Source: an uncultured Flavobacteriales bacterium
GTDB lineage: Bacteria; Bacteroidota; Bacteroidia; Flavobacteriales; JBLHRE01
DNA: 64,000 nt
Assembly: GCA_937139155.1 (NCBI GenBank)
Contig: CAKZPI010000011.1
Span: 62,001-126,000, forward strand
Direction of reading: 5' to 3'
A program made the position numbers and the translations under genes. The notes beneath the pieces are model-generated. The model did not search any database. It was given only the letters and a program-made list of their open reading frames with translations, and was not told the DNA's origin. Shown piece by piece: positions 52,692 through 63,236 of this stretch; the first letter of the stretch is position 1, and every line of letters starts with the position of its first letter.

Positions 52692-55600
52692 ATGCGCTTC
52701 TTTAAAATCCTTGTTTTTATTGGTCTTCTGCCCGTTTTTGCCAAGGCCCAAACCTGTCAAGCAAATTTTTCCCATCAAAAAGGGAATTGCAGCACGGTGT
52801 ACTTCCAGAACCTAAGTGTGGCTCTTGGAGGTATTTCTTCTTATTTCTGGACTTTCGGTGATGGCGACACCAGTTCCGCCAAAAATCCTATCCACCATTA
52901 TATAATGGATGGCACTTATGCCGTACAATTGATGATTACGGATTCCTCCGGTTGCACAGATTCCCATGTAGATTCGGTTTCCATAAACTGCGGTCCACCC
53001 CCGCCCCCATGTCAAGCTAGTTTCTCATTTTATGATACCGCTTGTGGCGACCTCCATTTTTATTCCAACAACCAAGGGCAAGGTGGATTCAATTACCAAT
53101 GGGACTTTGGGGATGGAAATTCAGGAACGGGTTGGCAACCCTGGCATTCGTATCAAAATGATGGAAGTTATGTGGTCTGCATGACCATGTATGACAATTC
53201 CGGAAACTGTCAAAGCACATATTGCGATACGGTACTTGTAAACTGTCATCAACAAACTTTGTGTAAAGCTGATTTCTATACCCGAGTAGACTCTTCTTGT
53301 CGAGATATTCAATTCATTCACAGTGCTCAGGTGCCTCCGGGTAGTTTGAATTATTGGTGGGATTTCGGGGATGGAAATAATTCTCAAGCTGCAAATCCAA
53401 TTCATCATTATGCAAATGATGGCCTTTACACCCCTTGTTTGACCGTCTGGGATTCTGCGGGTTGCCAAGCCATGTATTGTGATAGTCTTTGGGTGAATTG
53501 TAGCAATCAACCCTCTTGCGACGCGGACTTTTATTGGGCTCCCGACTCAATTTGTGGGGATGTGGTTTTCCAATCGGTGAATCAATACCCCCATGGCTCC
53601 ATGAATTATTTCTGGGATTTCGGGGATGGAAATACTTCTACATCCTCTAGCCCTGTACATCATTATGCAAATAGCGGACAGTATAGAGCTTGCCTTACCA
53701 TTCAAGACTCTGCAGGCAACTGCCAAGATACCTATTGCGATTATGTTCAAGTGAACTGCAATGGGCAATCCAATTGTCAACCCCACTTTAACTCCACTTT
53801 TGATTCCTGTCGCACCTATACCTTTTTAGGTCAATACCAAGGGCAAGACAGTGTCATCAACTGGAATTGGGACTTCGGGGATGGAAATACCGGTTCTGGA
53901 CAATTCCCAAGTCATTCCTACGCCCATGATGGCTCGTATTCGGTTTGTTTAACCATTGAAACCTCAGATTCTTGCATAGCAACCATCTGCCATCCTTTCC
54001 AAGTAAACTGTAGTGGTCCGTCTTTCTGTCGGGCTGATTTTCTCTGGTCACCAGACTCCATTTGCGGTGATGTGCACTTTAACCCAGTAGATCCTCAACA
54101 ATCTGGTTTAACCTATTTCTGGGATTTCGGAGATGGAAATTCGACCTTGAGCTATAATCCAAGCCACCATTATTCAAGTCCTGGGGTATACAACGCTTGT
54201 CTAACCGTGATGGATTCCCTGGGAAACTGCCAAGCGAATTTTTGTGATACCATAGTCATTAATTGCAACGGCGGACCAGGAGGATGCAGGGCTGATTATT
54301 ATTGGTACCCAGATTCAACGTGTTCAGATATTCAGTTCGTTCCACAAGCCTCCGGAATGATGTATTACCATTGGGATTTCGGAGATGGAATGACTTCATC
54401 GGCCCAAAGCCCAATCCACCATTACCCCAACAACGGACTTTATACAGTGTGCTTAAGCGTAATGGACTCATCGGGCATATGCCAGACTACTTTCTGCGAT
54501 TCAGTGTATGTGAACTGCAACCAACAACCCCCATGTCAAGCAGATTTTTATTGGTATCCAGACTCTTCCTGCAACGACATACAATTCGTTCATTTAGGGC
54601 AAAACCCACCTGGGTCTCTAAACTATTTCTGGGATTTCGGTGACGGAAACACCTCAACGGCATCCAACCCGGTTCACACCTATGCCAACGATGGAGTTTA
54701 TCCGGTTTACCTCACTGTTTGGGATTCAACCGGATGTCAAGCCGCCTATGCGGATACAGTAGTGGTGAACTGCAATCAGCAACCCAATTGCCAGGCCATT
54801 TACCAATATTACAACGGCAATTGTCCGACGGTAAACTTCTTTGATGGGTCAAATCCCGGAAACACACAGATTATTAACTGGTTCTGGGATTTCGGGGACG
54901 GAAGCTTTTCAGGCATTCAAAACCCAACGCATACCTACAACGGCAATGGAATCTATTTGGCCTGCTTAACCATTACTACGGCAGATAGCTGTACCAGCAC
55001 CTTTTGTGATACCCTTTCCATCAATTGTGGCGGACCCTCAAATTGCAATGCTGACTTTTATTCCTATCCTGACTCCCTTTGCGGGGAATTTCAATTTGTG
55101 CAATTGGCCCAGCCCCAACCGGGGTACACATATTACTGGAACTTCGGAGACGGGACTTCCGCTACTGGCTATAATCCAAAACACCATTATACCAGCAATG
55201 GAAATTATACAGCTTGCTTAACGGTTGTTGATTCTGCCGGGAATTGCCAGGCTAGTTTCTGCGATTCAGTTTCCGTGAATTGTGGTTCAGGTTCGAACTG
55301 TCAGGCCCTGTTTCAGGTGAACGCTAACAATTGTCCTGCCTTCTCATTCTTTGATGCCTCCAACCCTGGAAATGGGCAAATATTAAGCTGGTACTGGGAT
55401 TTCGGGGATGGGATGAGTTCTACCAGCCCGAATCCGACCCATACCTACAATTCAAATGGAGTTTACCCGGTATGCCTCAGTGTTTATACTTCTGACTCAT
55501 GTGTTTCAACCTACTGTGATACTTTGGTGGTTAATTGTCTAACACAGCCCAGTTGTCAGGCCGTCTATCAATACACACTCGGAAACTGCCCAACGGTTTC

Positions 55601-56564
55601 TTTCTTTGATGGCTCCTACTCAAATACAGGTAATATTGTGGGTTGGTATTGGGATTTCGGAGACGGAGGGGCATCAACATCTCAAAACCCTAGTCATACC
55701 TATACGGCCAATGGAACCTATGCCGTTTGTTTAACCGCCTTTAGTGACGACTCCTGCGTAACTACCTTCTGCGATTCTTTAACGATTAACTGCGTAAGTT
55801 CTAGTACTTGTCAGTCAGATTTCACCATGAATACATCGAACTGCCCGGCCATAAGCTTTACAGATCAATCAACGGCTGGGGGCAATATTATTTCCTGGTA
55901 TTGGGATTTTGGGGATGGAGCCTATGACTTTAACCAAAACCCCGTACATACCTACAGCTCAAATGGAGTTTATTTGGTCTCTTTGACCGTTTTCACGGAT
56001 GACTCTTGTAGTTCTACGGCCTATGACACCTTGTTTGTAACCTGTATAAACCAAGATAGTTGCCAGGCAGATTTTACGCATCAGGCCAATGGTTGTGCAG
56101 TTTCATTTATTGACATGAGCAGCTCATCCTCTTCTCAAGTTATTGGTTGGGCCTGGGATTTTGGAGATGGAAACTCTTCCACAGCAATGAACCCAAGTCA
56201 TGTTTATGATACCGCAGGGGTATATGTGGTTTGCTTGGGCATTATTACCGCTGATTCCTGCATACAGACGCATTGCGATACCCTCCAGGTGTCAAATTGC
56301 CTTGGCTTGGAAAATCAGGAAGCTTTCTTATTTGAATTCTATCCCAATCCAGCCACGGAGCAACTTAACCTTAAATTCATTCAAGATGAGCAAGAGTATA
56401 CCTATGAGATTTTAAACCTCATGGGTGAGAGAATTCATTATGGAAGCCAAAGGGGAGGGCAGATGCTAATTGATTTGGAAGAAATCCCTGAAGGTACCTA
56501 TTTACTTCGCGTTCAAACAGGAGGAGAATGGGTTACGAAGAAGTTTATTCGACTTAGGCCCTAA
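52692..56564 (+). CDS. Cysteine-rich T9SS cargo with 14 PKD repeats
   Basis: A 1290-residue exported protein starting with signal peptide MRFFKILVFIGLLPVFAKA. From ~20 to ~1195 it consists of 14 PKD domains, each with a WDFGDGN-type core (the first WTFGDGD, the tenth WNFGDGT) and HTY/HHY strand. The units are about 80-90 residues and carry a regular set of Cys: CQADF at the start, often a Cys in PDSxC, then SxGNCQATFCD and VNC at the end, so each domain may be disulphide-stabilised. The last ~75 residues are a type A sorting domain (FEFYPNPATEQLNLKF ... EIPEGTYLLRVQTGG). A long cell-surface stalk or adhesin is inferred. The repeats are also alike at DNA level. Confidence 0.9.
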   Translation: MRFFKILVFIGLLPVFAKAQTCQANFSHQKGNCSTVYFQNLSVALGGISSYFWTFGDGDTSSAKNPIHHYIMDGTYAVQLMITDSSGCTDSHVDSVSINCGPPPPPCQASFSFYDTACGDLHFYSNNQGQGGFNYQWDFGDGNSGTGWQPWHSYQNDGSYVVCMTMYDNSGNCQSTYCDTVLVNCHQQTLCKADFYTRVDSSCRDIQFIHSAQVPPGSLNYWWDFGDGNNSQAANPIHHYANDGLYTPCLTVWDSAGCQAMYCDSLWVNCSNQPSCDADFYWAPDSICGDVVFQSVNQYPHGSMNYFWDFGDGNTSTSSSPVHHYANSGQYRACLTIQDSAGNCQDTYCDYVQVNCNGQSNCQPHFNSTFDSCRTYTFLGQYQGQDSVINWNWDFGDGNTGSGQFPSHSYAHDGSYSVCLTIETSDSCIATICHPFQVNCSGPSFCRADFLWSPDSICGDVHFNPVDPQQSGLTYFWDFGDGNSTLSYNPSHHYSSPGVYNACLTVMDSLGNCQANFCDTIVINCNGGPGGCRADYYWYPDSTCSDIQFVPQASGMMYYHWDFGDGMTSSAQSPIHHYPNNGLYTVCLSVMDSSGICQTTFCDSVYVNCNQQPPCQADFYWYPDSSCNDIQFVHLGQNPPGSLNYFWDFGDGNTSTASNPVHTYANDGVYPVYLTVWDSTGCQAAYADTVVVNCNQQPNCQAIYQYYNGNCPTVNFFDGSNPGNTQIINWFWDFGDGSFSGIQNPTHTYNGNGIYLACLTITTADSCTSTFCDTLSINCGGPSNCNADFYSYPDSLCGEFQFVQLAQPQPGYTYYWNFGDGTSATGYNPKHHYTSNGNYTACLTVVDSAGNCQASFCDSVSVNCGSGSNCQALFQVNANNCPAFSFFDASNPGNGQILSWYWDFGDGMSSTSPNPTHTYNSNGVYPVCLSVYTSDSCVSTYCDTLVVNCLTQPSCQAVYQYTLGNCPTVSFFDGSYSNTGNIVGWYWDFGDGGASTSQNPSHTYTANGTYAVCLTAFSDDSCVTTFCDSLTINCVSSSTCQSDFTMNTSNCPAISFTDQSTAGGNIISWYWDFGDGAYDFNQNPVHTYSSNGVYLVSLTVFTDDSCSSTAYDTLFVTCINQDSCQADFTHQANGCAVSFIDMSSSSSSQVIGWAWDFGDGNSSTAMNPSHVYDTAGVYVVCLGIITADSCIQTHCDTLQVSNCLGLENQEAFLFEFYPNPATEQLNLKFIQDEQEYTYEILNLMGERIHYGSQRGGQMLIDLEEIPEGTYLLRVQTGGEWVTKKFIRLRP
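52840..56200 (+). repeat. Tandem PKD-encoding DNA repeats
   Basis: The core TGGGATTTCGGGGATGGAAA (or with one or two changes) recurs about every 250 bp, together with conserved flanks such as CATTATGCAAA and GTGAACTG. Within-gene recombination or repeat-number variation is plausible. Confidence 0.75.
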
Positions 56565-56599
56565 TTGATTAGGGAATGAGGTTTTGTTAATACCTTGTG

Positions 56600-56630
56600 A
56601 AAGCCCCGGAGGAGTCTGGGGCTTTTCCTT
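56600..56630 (+). terminator. Intrinsic terminator of the PKD gene
   Basis: AAAGCCCC-GGAGGAGTCT-GGGGCTTT followed by TCCTTTTT. Confidence 0.8.
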
Positions 56631-56672
56631 TTTAAGCAATGGGATTCAATTCCTGTCTGCTCATTTAGTTGC

Positions 56673-56792
56673 CTACATTACGGCGGATGAGTTAGAAACA
56701 AAACTAGGCCCAGGGTGGGCAAAGGTACTGTCAAACCGTTGGGCAAAGACCGAAACCGGCAATGCCAGGAGAAAGGCAATTCGTAATAGCAT
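56673..56792 (-). pseudogene. N-terminal fragment of an exported protein
   Basis: An ATG at 56792 opens a 39-codon frame: a good signal peptide (MLLRIAFLLALPVSVFAQ) followed by RFDSTFAHPGPSF and a stop after SSAVM. A TACATTTA element precedes it on the minus strand. It reads like the beginning of a larger secreted protein (FDSTF...G is a common start in Bacteroidota exported propeller proteins) whose body has been lost. On the minus strand it lies downstream of the groEL fragment and a terminator. Confidence 0.5.
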
Positions 56793-56870
56793 GGCGATAA
56801 TTTTGTTAAATGTACTCGTATTAAGCCCAATCCATAAATGATAAGCCTCATTTATGATGAAAGGCATAAA

Positions 56871-56897
56871 AAAAGCCCCTGCTTTCGCAGAGGCTTT
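56871..56897 (-). terminator. Intrinsic terminator next to the groEL fragment
   Basis: GCCCCTGC-TTTC-GCAGAGGC with a run of seven T on the minus-strand side (AAAAAAA on plus). It sits where a terminator of groEL would be expected relative to the groEL 3' fragment, and differs from the terminator following the intact groEL. Confidence 0.75.
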
Positions 56898-56898
56898 T

Positions 56899-56985
56899 CA
56901 GTTCTATTGATGGGCTTGATTACATCATGCCGCCCATTCCTGGAGCGCCACCTGGCATAGCTGGCTCATCTTCTTTGATTTTAGC
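56899..56985 (-). pseudogene. Duplicate fragment of the groEL 3' end
   Basis: About 87 bp nearly identical to 60693-60788 (end of the intact groEL and its first downstream bases): CAGTTCTATTGATGGG, TTGATTACATCATGCCGCCC, ATTCCTGGAGCGCCACCTGG and TAGCTGGCTCATCTTCTTTG are all shared. Differences are a 9-bp deletion (one ATGCCGCCC unit, i.e. a GGM repeat) and two C/T changes. On the minus strand it encodes the GroEL tail [12 protein letters not shown]...GMM. Similarity stops abruptly at about 56985. Together the two copies flank a 3.7-kb AT-rich segment. Confidence 0.85.
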
Positions 56986-57061
56986 AAGTAGGCACATGGT
57001 ATACCAAGGTGGATTACCCCCCAAAGCCCGCGTGGTCACGATTTGCATTACGGCCAATATG

Positions 57062-57247
57062 TCAAATGGCTTAATTCTGAATGAATTCCAGCATGGGCGG
57101 ATTCAACTTTATCCGAATTCGGTAAGTGACTGGTTGAACATTCAATTGGAGAAAGGGGTAATGGAGGGGTCGTTTCGTGTATTGTCCCTTTCTGGAGAAA
57201 CCCTGATAAACGGTACCATTGACGAGCCAGCCAGACGCTTGATTTAG
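57062..57247 (+). pseudogene. Remnant of a T9SS C-terminal sorting domain
   Basis: The plus-strand frame LNEFQHGRIQLYPNSVSDWL ... RVLSLSGETLINGTID ... RRLI ends in TAG. LYPNSVSDWLNIQ corresponds to the YPNPxxxxL motif and VLSLSGE to the middle strand of type A sorting domains; the expected final LPxGxYxLRV strand is missing. No start or body is attached: upstream the frame runs antisense into the groEL fragment. It is probably a decayed cargo gene. Confidence 0.65.
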
Positions 57248-57572
57248 AAACCCTTAGCTAAGGTGCTAAGTTAATTCAGTTTGAAACACCGGTGGCATAG
57301 AGACCAAGTAATTCATTCCGATGGCTAAGTACACATTAGAGTTTAACCTAGAATTTAAAAACCGGCTGTACCTTGAAACACAACAGTTTTTATAGGGTTC
57401 CTTGGGTAAAGTGGATTGTACATATGCCTCCCGTAGGTCGAATACGGGTTCCGAGGATTGCTTTAGGTACGAATTTCCGTAAGCTTAAAAAATCAGCTAG
57501 TCAAGTTTATTGATAAATGTTAGGATTTTTTCTGATTTTTTTTTTTTTTGTAAAAACCAAAGCACTTTCCAA
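57248..57572. other. Gap with no recognised gene, ending in a long poly-T tract
   Basis: No coding frame was recognised. A run of about 13-14 T ends at 57549, some 23 bp before the ATG of the next gene, where it would fall in the promoter/leader region; such homopolymers can vary in length. Confidence 0.5.
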
Positions 57573-59225
57573 ATGAAAATTAGAGTGACACTACTGCTTA
57601 CCATGCTGGCTTCCTGGTCATTTTCTCAAACTCAACCCTTAGGTCCTCCAATCTCAGGCGTTTACATGAACTGTATGGATGAAATTGTGGATCAGGCGGA
57701 GGGTTCTCCATATAATACGCAGTCGAATATGGACCCGTTCAATTGGTATATGAACTTATTCGATGATGCCCTTGTTCAGTACATGCCTGATTATGATCTT
57801 GTTAATATATTTTGCCCGCCTGGTGGAATGCCACAAAACCGAATTAATTCCCGCTTAAATATTGCCTACAATTGGTACTCAGGTTTAGAGGCACACCTTG
57901 GGCAATACACGGATTATGGTTATGAAGGTCTTGAAATCGCAATGGTCGTTTACAATAGTTCAAATTTTCCGATAACAAAAACTAACGATTTTTTTATTGA
58001 TCCCTCTGGACCGTCAATCCCTGCTGATTTGCCAGGTGGTCTAGGCTCCTTAATTGATAATTTAGACCTTAATTTTAATTGTAGTTCCTTAGGAAATGCA
58101 GAACAATCTCTACTTAGGGCAGCAGATTCAACTGATTTAGTTTTAACTATTAATGAGATTAATGAAATTCTTAATCCCGGTCCGCAAGCTACTATTTCTC
58201 AAATAGTTCTTTCTGAAGTTGGCAAAAGAGCAGCAAGAGTGTTGTTTTCAAGATATCGGTTAAGTCGAAACGATACGGTAGCCCGGATAAATTATTTAGC
58301 ACTCCATCCAATGGCCATAAAAATTGATGCGCTAATCATTGAACATGAATATTGGCGTCCAAATTCACCCGGTAGCCCAACTTGGAACGAGCATAGGGAT
58401 ATGCTTGTGTTGTTGAGGAACTTAATTTGTAATGGTAATCGAGATATGCTCTTAGAGGATTACGTTGTCTTAGCCAATCCTTCCTCTCAAGGATATTCTA
58501 GTCCACCACCCTCAAAATCTCAACAAGCAGAGTTTATTAACATTTTTGCAGACGTAATAAATGTTTCTGCAATGGGGGAAAATACTTATGCAAGTTTGGA
58601 CCGGTCTTGCCGTGATTTGGAGATTTATGGCCAACTTGCACGACCTTGCCTATTCAGGCCAATTTCTAATTTTTGGTCAAACGGCGCGTACAATGGTGCA
58701 GCAACCAATGATTGGAATTGTGACAGAACTTTTTCTGGAACCCACTCTGGGGATGATCCTGGATTTTATTATGAAATTTCAGCAAATAATGGCGATTGGA
58801 AAACTTTTGAAAATGATTTTAAGTTAGATTTTATCGCTCATAATTCAGGGGTCGGGTCTCCAGCCCTTAGTAATTGCCCAAATTTTACCGCACCAGGAGT
58901 TATTATGGTAGGGTATGTATGGAATAGTGCGTCGGAGCTCCTAATGAGTGGGTTTGATGTTGTTTATCCTAGAATTAAAAACACTGATTTATCCAATATC
59001 GAACTAATTTATGATGTAGAAAGAAAAACATTAGTAATTGTTGATCAAAATTGCAATAACGGATACCTGGAAATTTATAATATACTTGGGGAACAGATTT
59101 TTGCTGAGAAATGGGCACCATCCTCAAACTTTCTGCAATTCCCAAAAATGACAGCAGGAACCTATGTTCTGAGGTATATTTCACAAATCGGTCATGTTAA
59201 ATCAGAAAAAATAGTTGTTTGGTGA
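57573..59225 (+). CDS. T9SS type A cargo protein, AT-rich
   Basis: A 550-residue exported protein. The ATG at 57573 opens a signal peptide (MKIRVTLLLTMLASWSFSQ); a longer frame upstream passes through the poly-T run and is unlikely. The middle has no domain I recognise. The last ~80 residues form a type A sorting domain (VIVDQNCNNGYLEIYNILGEQIF ... MTAGTYVLRYISQIG ... IVVW, quoted in part), though the YPNP motif is replaced by IVDQN. DNA is visibly more AT-rich than the neighbouring housekeeping genes, suggesting transfer. The GTGA overlap with the next gene suggests an operon. Confidence 0.8.
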   Translation: MKIRVTLLLTMLASWSFSQTQPLGPPISGVYMNCMDEIVDQAEGSPYNTQSNMDPFNWYMNLFDDALVQYMPDYDLVNIFCPPGGMPQNRINSRLNIAYNWYSGLEAHLGQYTDYGYEGLEIAMVVYNSSNFPITKTNDFFIDPSGPSIPADLPGGLGSLIDNLDLNFNCSSLGNAEQSLLRAADSTDLVLTINEINEILNPGPQATISQIVLSEVGKRAARVLFSRYRLSRNDTVARINYLALHPMAIKIDALIIEHEYWRPNSPGSPTWNEHRDMLVLLRNLICNGNRDMLLEDYVVLANPSSQGYSSPPPSKSQQAEFINIFADVINVSAMGENTYASLDRSCRDLEIYGQLARPCLFRPISNFWSNGAYNGAATNDWNCDRTFSGTHSGDDPGFYYEISANNGDWKTFENDFKLDFIAHNSGVGSPALSNCPNFTAPGVIMVGYVWNSASELLMSGFDVVYPRIKNTDLSNIELIYDVERKTLVIVDQNCNNGYLEIYNILGEQIFAEKWAPSSNFLQFPKMTAGTYVLRYISQIGHVKSEKIVVW

Positions 59226-60643
59226 GGATTTCACTGTGGTTATTGCTACTAGGAGGGGTTTTTGTTTTTAAAACATCTCAGGCTCAATTTCAATATAATG
59301 CGTTTCCTGCTTCTGATCGAATGCTGCCCTGGCCTTCAATTGGTCATTCAGAAAAAGATTGGTTGTTCTTCATTGATGACGGCCAATTCTCGGTACCCAA
59401 TGATTATTTGCTTAGGGTTGATCTTCAAAATAATCAGTTTAATGTCATGACAGGAATTGGATTGGCAAGTGGGTTCTATTTAAACGGAGATTCCCTTTAT
59501 GTCTTTCCCTTCGACAAGATGCTAGACTCGCTCAAACTGTATGTTCGAAATGGAAATGTATTTGTCAATACCTCATTTGAAAAAACCATTGATTACGATT
59601 TTATCTCGGGAATTGAGGATCGAATGATATGGATTAACCAAAGCGGAAGTCGATCTTTGGTGGAAATGACCACTAACTTTGATAGGGGGCCAACCGTTCA
59701 TACTTACTCCAATGACTCCATTAGCCCGACCTCGACCCCTTTAGTTATTTCACGTGGTGGCTCTGGTTTTAGTGTTTTTAGCATTGAGAATAATTACCTG
59801 CCCAACGGGCCAGTTAAACTATTTCATGAAAAGTTTGATTTCCAGTGGAATAGGTTGTCTGTTCACGCAGCCGACTTGATAGACGTTCTCCCCAATGGTA
59901 CCCCAAATACAAATGAAGGCAATTCTGATAATCTGGTATACAGGGATGGATTTGTTTATACCGGTTTATTTACCAGGGACTTTGGAGGGGGAGGTCAAGA
60001 TCCAAGCCATTTTACCATTTCAAAATTTGGGGCTGATTCGCTTAATTTTACATGGGCCATTTCTATTGACCTTGACTCTTTGGCCACTTGTTTAAATGGA
60101 AATCAAAGCCATTGGGTTCCAACTAGTTTTGATGTCGACTCAAATGGGAATATCTATTTAGCCATTAACTTTGGTTTTGAAACCATTGCCAGCTATGGAG
60201 CGAATACTTGGGTCTCAAAAATCTCATCTCAAGGCAATTTTGTTTGGTCCTCCTGTTTGAATCCTGACACTTCTAACTATGAGAGTTTGTTTCTTAGCGA
60301 GTTGATTGCGACTGATTCATCGATTATATGTTTCGGGGTAAGTGAGTTTGATGATTTCGAAAAACATTTGGTGTATGTGGAATTTGGAAAAGACGGACCT
60401 CCCTCTAATTATTTGGCATATCAAACTCCATTTATTCCTACCTCAAATAATTTTGTTTACCCCAACCCATCCAATGGTTTATTTAACTTGGAAGTAGAGA
60501 CGGGCTTTTCAGTATTTAACTCATATGGCTTTTGTGTTCAACATAATCAAAAATCGGACTTAGTAGACTTGGAGGGATACCCAGCGGGAGTTTACTTTCT
60601 TAAAACTGACGGGGGAGCAATTTTTCGATTGGTTTTAATTTGA
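59222..60643 (+). CDS. T9SS type A cargo protein, co-transcribed with the previous gene
   Basis: A 473-residue exported protein. The best start is GTG at 59222, overlapping the previous stop by 4 bp (GTGA); a TTG one codon earlier is the alternative. Signal peptide RISLWLLLLGGVFVFKTSQA. The body has repeated beta-propeller-like segments (VSKISSQGNFVWSSCLNPD, SKFGADSLNFTWAISIDLDS), similar in style to the cargo proteins at 16-21 kb. C-terminal sorting domain: VYPNPSNGLFNLEV ... GYPAGVYFLKTDGG. Function unknown. It lies tail-to-tail with groEL. Confidence 0.82.
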   Translation: MRISLWLLLLGGVFVFKTSQAQFQYNAFPASDRMLPWPSIGHSEKDWLFFIDDGQFSVPNDYLLRVDLQNNQFNVMTGIGLASGFYLNGDSLYVFPFDKMLDSLKLYVRNGNVFVNTSFEKTIDYDFISGIEDRMIWINQSGSRSLVEMTTNFDRGPTVHTYSNDSISPTSTPLVISRGGSGFSVFSIENNYLPNGPVKLFHEKFDFQWNRLSVHAADLIDVLPNGTPNTNEGNSDNLVYRDGFVYTGLFTRDFGGGGQDPSHFTISKFGADSLNFTWAISIDLDSLATCLNGNQSHWVPTSFDVDSNGNIYLAINFGFETIASYGANTWVSKISSQGNFVWSSCLNPDTSNYESLFLSELIATDSSIICFGVSEFDDFEKHLVYVEFGKDGPPSNYLAYQTPFIPTSNNFVYPNPSNGLFNLEVETGFSVFNSYGFCVQHNQKSDLVDLEGYPAGVYFLKTDGGAIFRLVLI

Positions 60644-60656
60644 TGCCAATTTGCAA

Positions 60657-60688
60657 CAAAAAAAGCTGCCCCAGTTATGAGACAGCTT
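60657..60688 (-). terminator. Intrinsic terminator of groEL
   Basis: On the minus strand AAGCTGTCTC pairs with GGGGCAGCTT (two G-U pairs), followed by a T-run (TTTTTTTG). Confidence 0.7.
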
Positions 60689-60692
60689 CCTT

Positions 60693-62357
<1,665 letters not shown>

Positions 62358-62380
62358 CTATTTTTTAAATGTTCTTTCAA

Positions 62381-62650
62381 TTATACTACTGCAAATACGT
62401 CTGATTCACGCATGATCAAAACGTCCTTACCATCTACTTTTAATTCTGTTCCAGAGTACTTTCCGTAAAGCACCTTGTCACCAATCTTCAGGGTGGTAGG
62501 TTCGTCTTTTTTACCAGGACCTACAGCTACAACAGTTCCTTGTTGAGGCTTTTCCTGTGCGGTATCAGGAATGATGATTCCTGAAGCGGTTTTGGTTTCG
62601 GCCTCTGCGGGCTCAACAACCACGCGATCGGCTAGTGGTTTAATGTTCAT
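62381..62650 (-). CDS. groES: Co-chaperonin GroES
   Basis: An 89-residue co-chaperonin. [16 protein letters not shown], the mobile loop [32 protein letters not shown] and [10 protein letters not shown] match the family. No CIRCE inverted repeat (TTAGCACTC-N9-GAGTGCTAA) was found in the ~120 bp upstream, so HrcA control is not supported here. Confidence 0.97.
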   Translation of the reverse strand: MNIKPLADRVVVEPAEAETKTASGIIIPDTAQEKPQQGTVVAVGPGKKDEPTTLKIGDKVLYGKYSGTELKVDGKDVLIMRESDVFAVV

Positions 62651-62772
62651 CTGCTTATTTTTAAGTTAAACATGTTTTGTTTTGACGACCTTTCACTATC
62701 GAATTCTATGCCAGTGCATGTTCCGTGTAAGATTGTCAGCCATTCCTGTTTTCCCTGATTTTTGGGCATAAA

Positions 62773-62805
62773 AAAATGCCAGTCTGTCTGTCAAACTGGC
62801 ATTTT
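62773..62805 (-). terminator. Intrinsic terminator of secG
   Basis: AAAATGCCAGT (62773-62783) and ACTGGCATTTT (62795-62805); on the minus strand the stem is followed by seven T. It separates secG from groES. Confidence 0.85.
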
Positions 62806-62824
62806 GAAATTCGTTTTGTCAGGA

Positions 62825-63223
62825 TTACTCTGACTCTGACTCTCCTTCCGGTTCTGACTCGGCAGGTACGTCTTCTACCTCAGGAATTTCAGTAACGATG
62901 TTTCCATCCTGTCCTTGAGGGGCTTGGTTAGGAACCATTCCTGGTCCACCAGTATTTAATTCAATTTGTGAATCAGGGGTTCCTGAAACATCTGCACGGT
63001 CAATGGTGAAATTGCTGATTAATGCCAAGGCAGCTATGGCCGCAGCAAGGGTCCATGTAGCCTTGTCTAGAAAGTCAGTGGTCTTCTGTACACCCATCAT
63101 TTGTTGGGCTCCTCCTCCAAAGGCTGAAGACAGTCCTCCTCCTTTCGGATTTTGAACTAAAATCACCAAAATCAGCAAAATGCTGCAAATTACTATCAAT
63201 ACCGAGATTAGGGCAAACAACAT
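62825..63223 (-). CDS. secG: Preprotein translocase subunit SecG
   Basis: A 132-residue membrane protein. The first helix LISVLIVICSILLILVILVQ is followed by NPKGGGLSSAFGGG (the conserved SecG loop) and a second helix (ATWTLAAAIAALALISNF). The C-terminal ~55 residues form an acidic, Pro/Glu-rich tail typical of Bacteroidota SecG. It lies 13 bp downstream of the TPR gene in the same orientation. Confidence 0.95.
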   Translation of the reverse strand: MLFALISVLIVICSILLILVILVQNPKGGGLSSAFGGGAQQMMGVQKTTDFLDKATWTLAAAIAALALISNFTIDRADVSGTPDSQIELNTGGPGMVPNQAPQGQDGNIVTEIPEVEDVPAESEPEGESESE

Positions 63224-63236
63224 AAGTTCTTGATTA

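Noticed and set aside
53121..53510. Repeated minus-strand frames in the PKD gene
   Set aside because: They repeat because the PKD DNA repeats; products are low-complexity Ile/His-rich.
52840..56200. CRISPR-like regular repeats
   Set aside because: Regular ~250-bp units are in-frame PKD codons, not repeat-spacer units.
56584..56841. 85-codon plus-strand frame after the PKD gene
   Set aside because: It runs through the PKD terminator and antisense to the signal-peptide fragment; no coding character.
56927..57247. 106-codon plus-strand frame starting [13 protein letters not shown]
   Set aside because: Its first part is the antisense reading of the groEL fragment fused by chance to the sorting-domain remnant; not a real gene.
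62651..62772. CIRCE-type HrcA operator before groES
   Set aside because: The TTAGCACTC inverted repeat is not present, even allowing a few mismatches.
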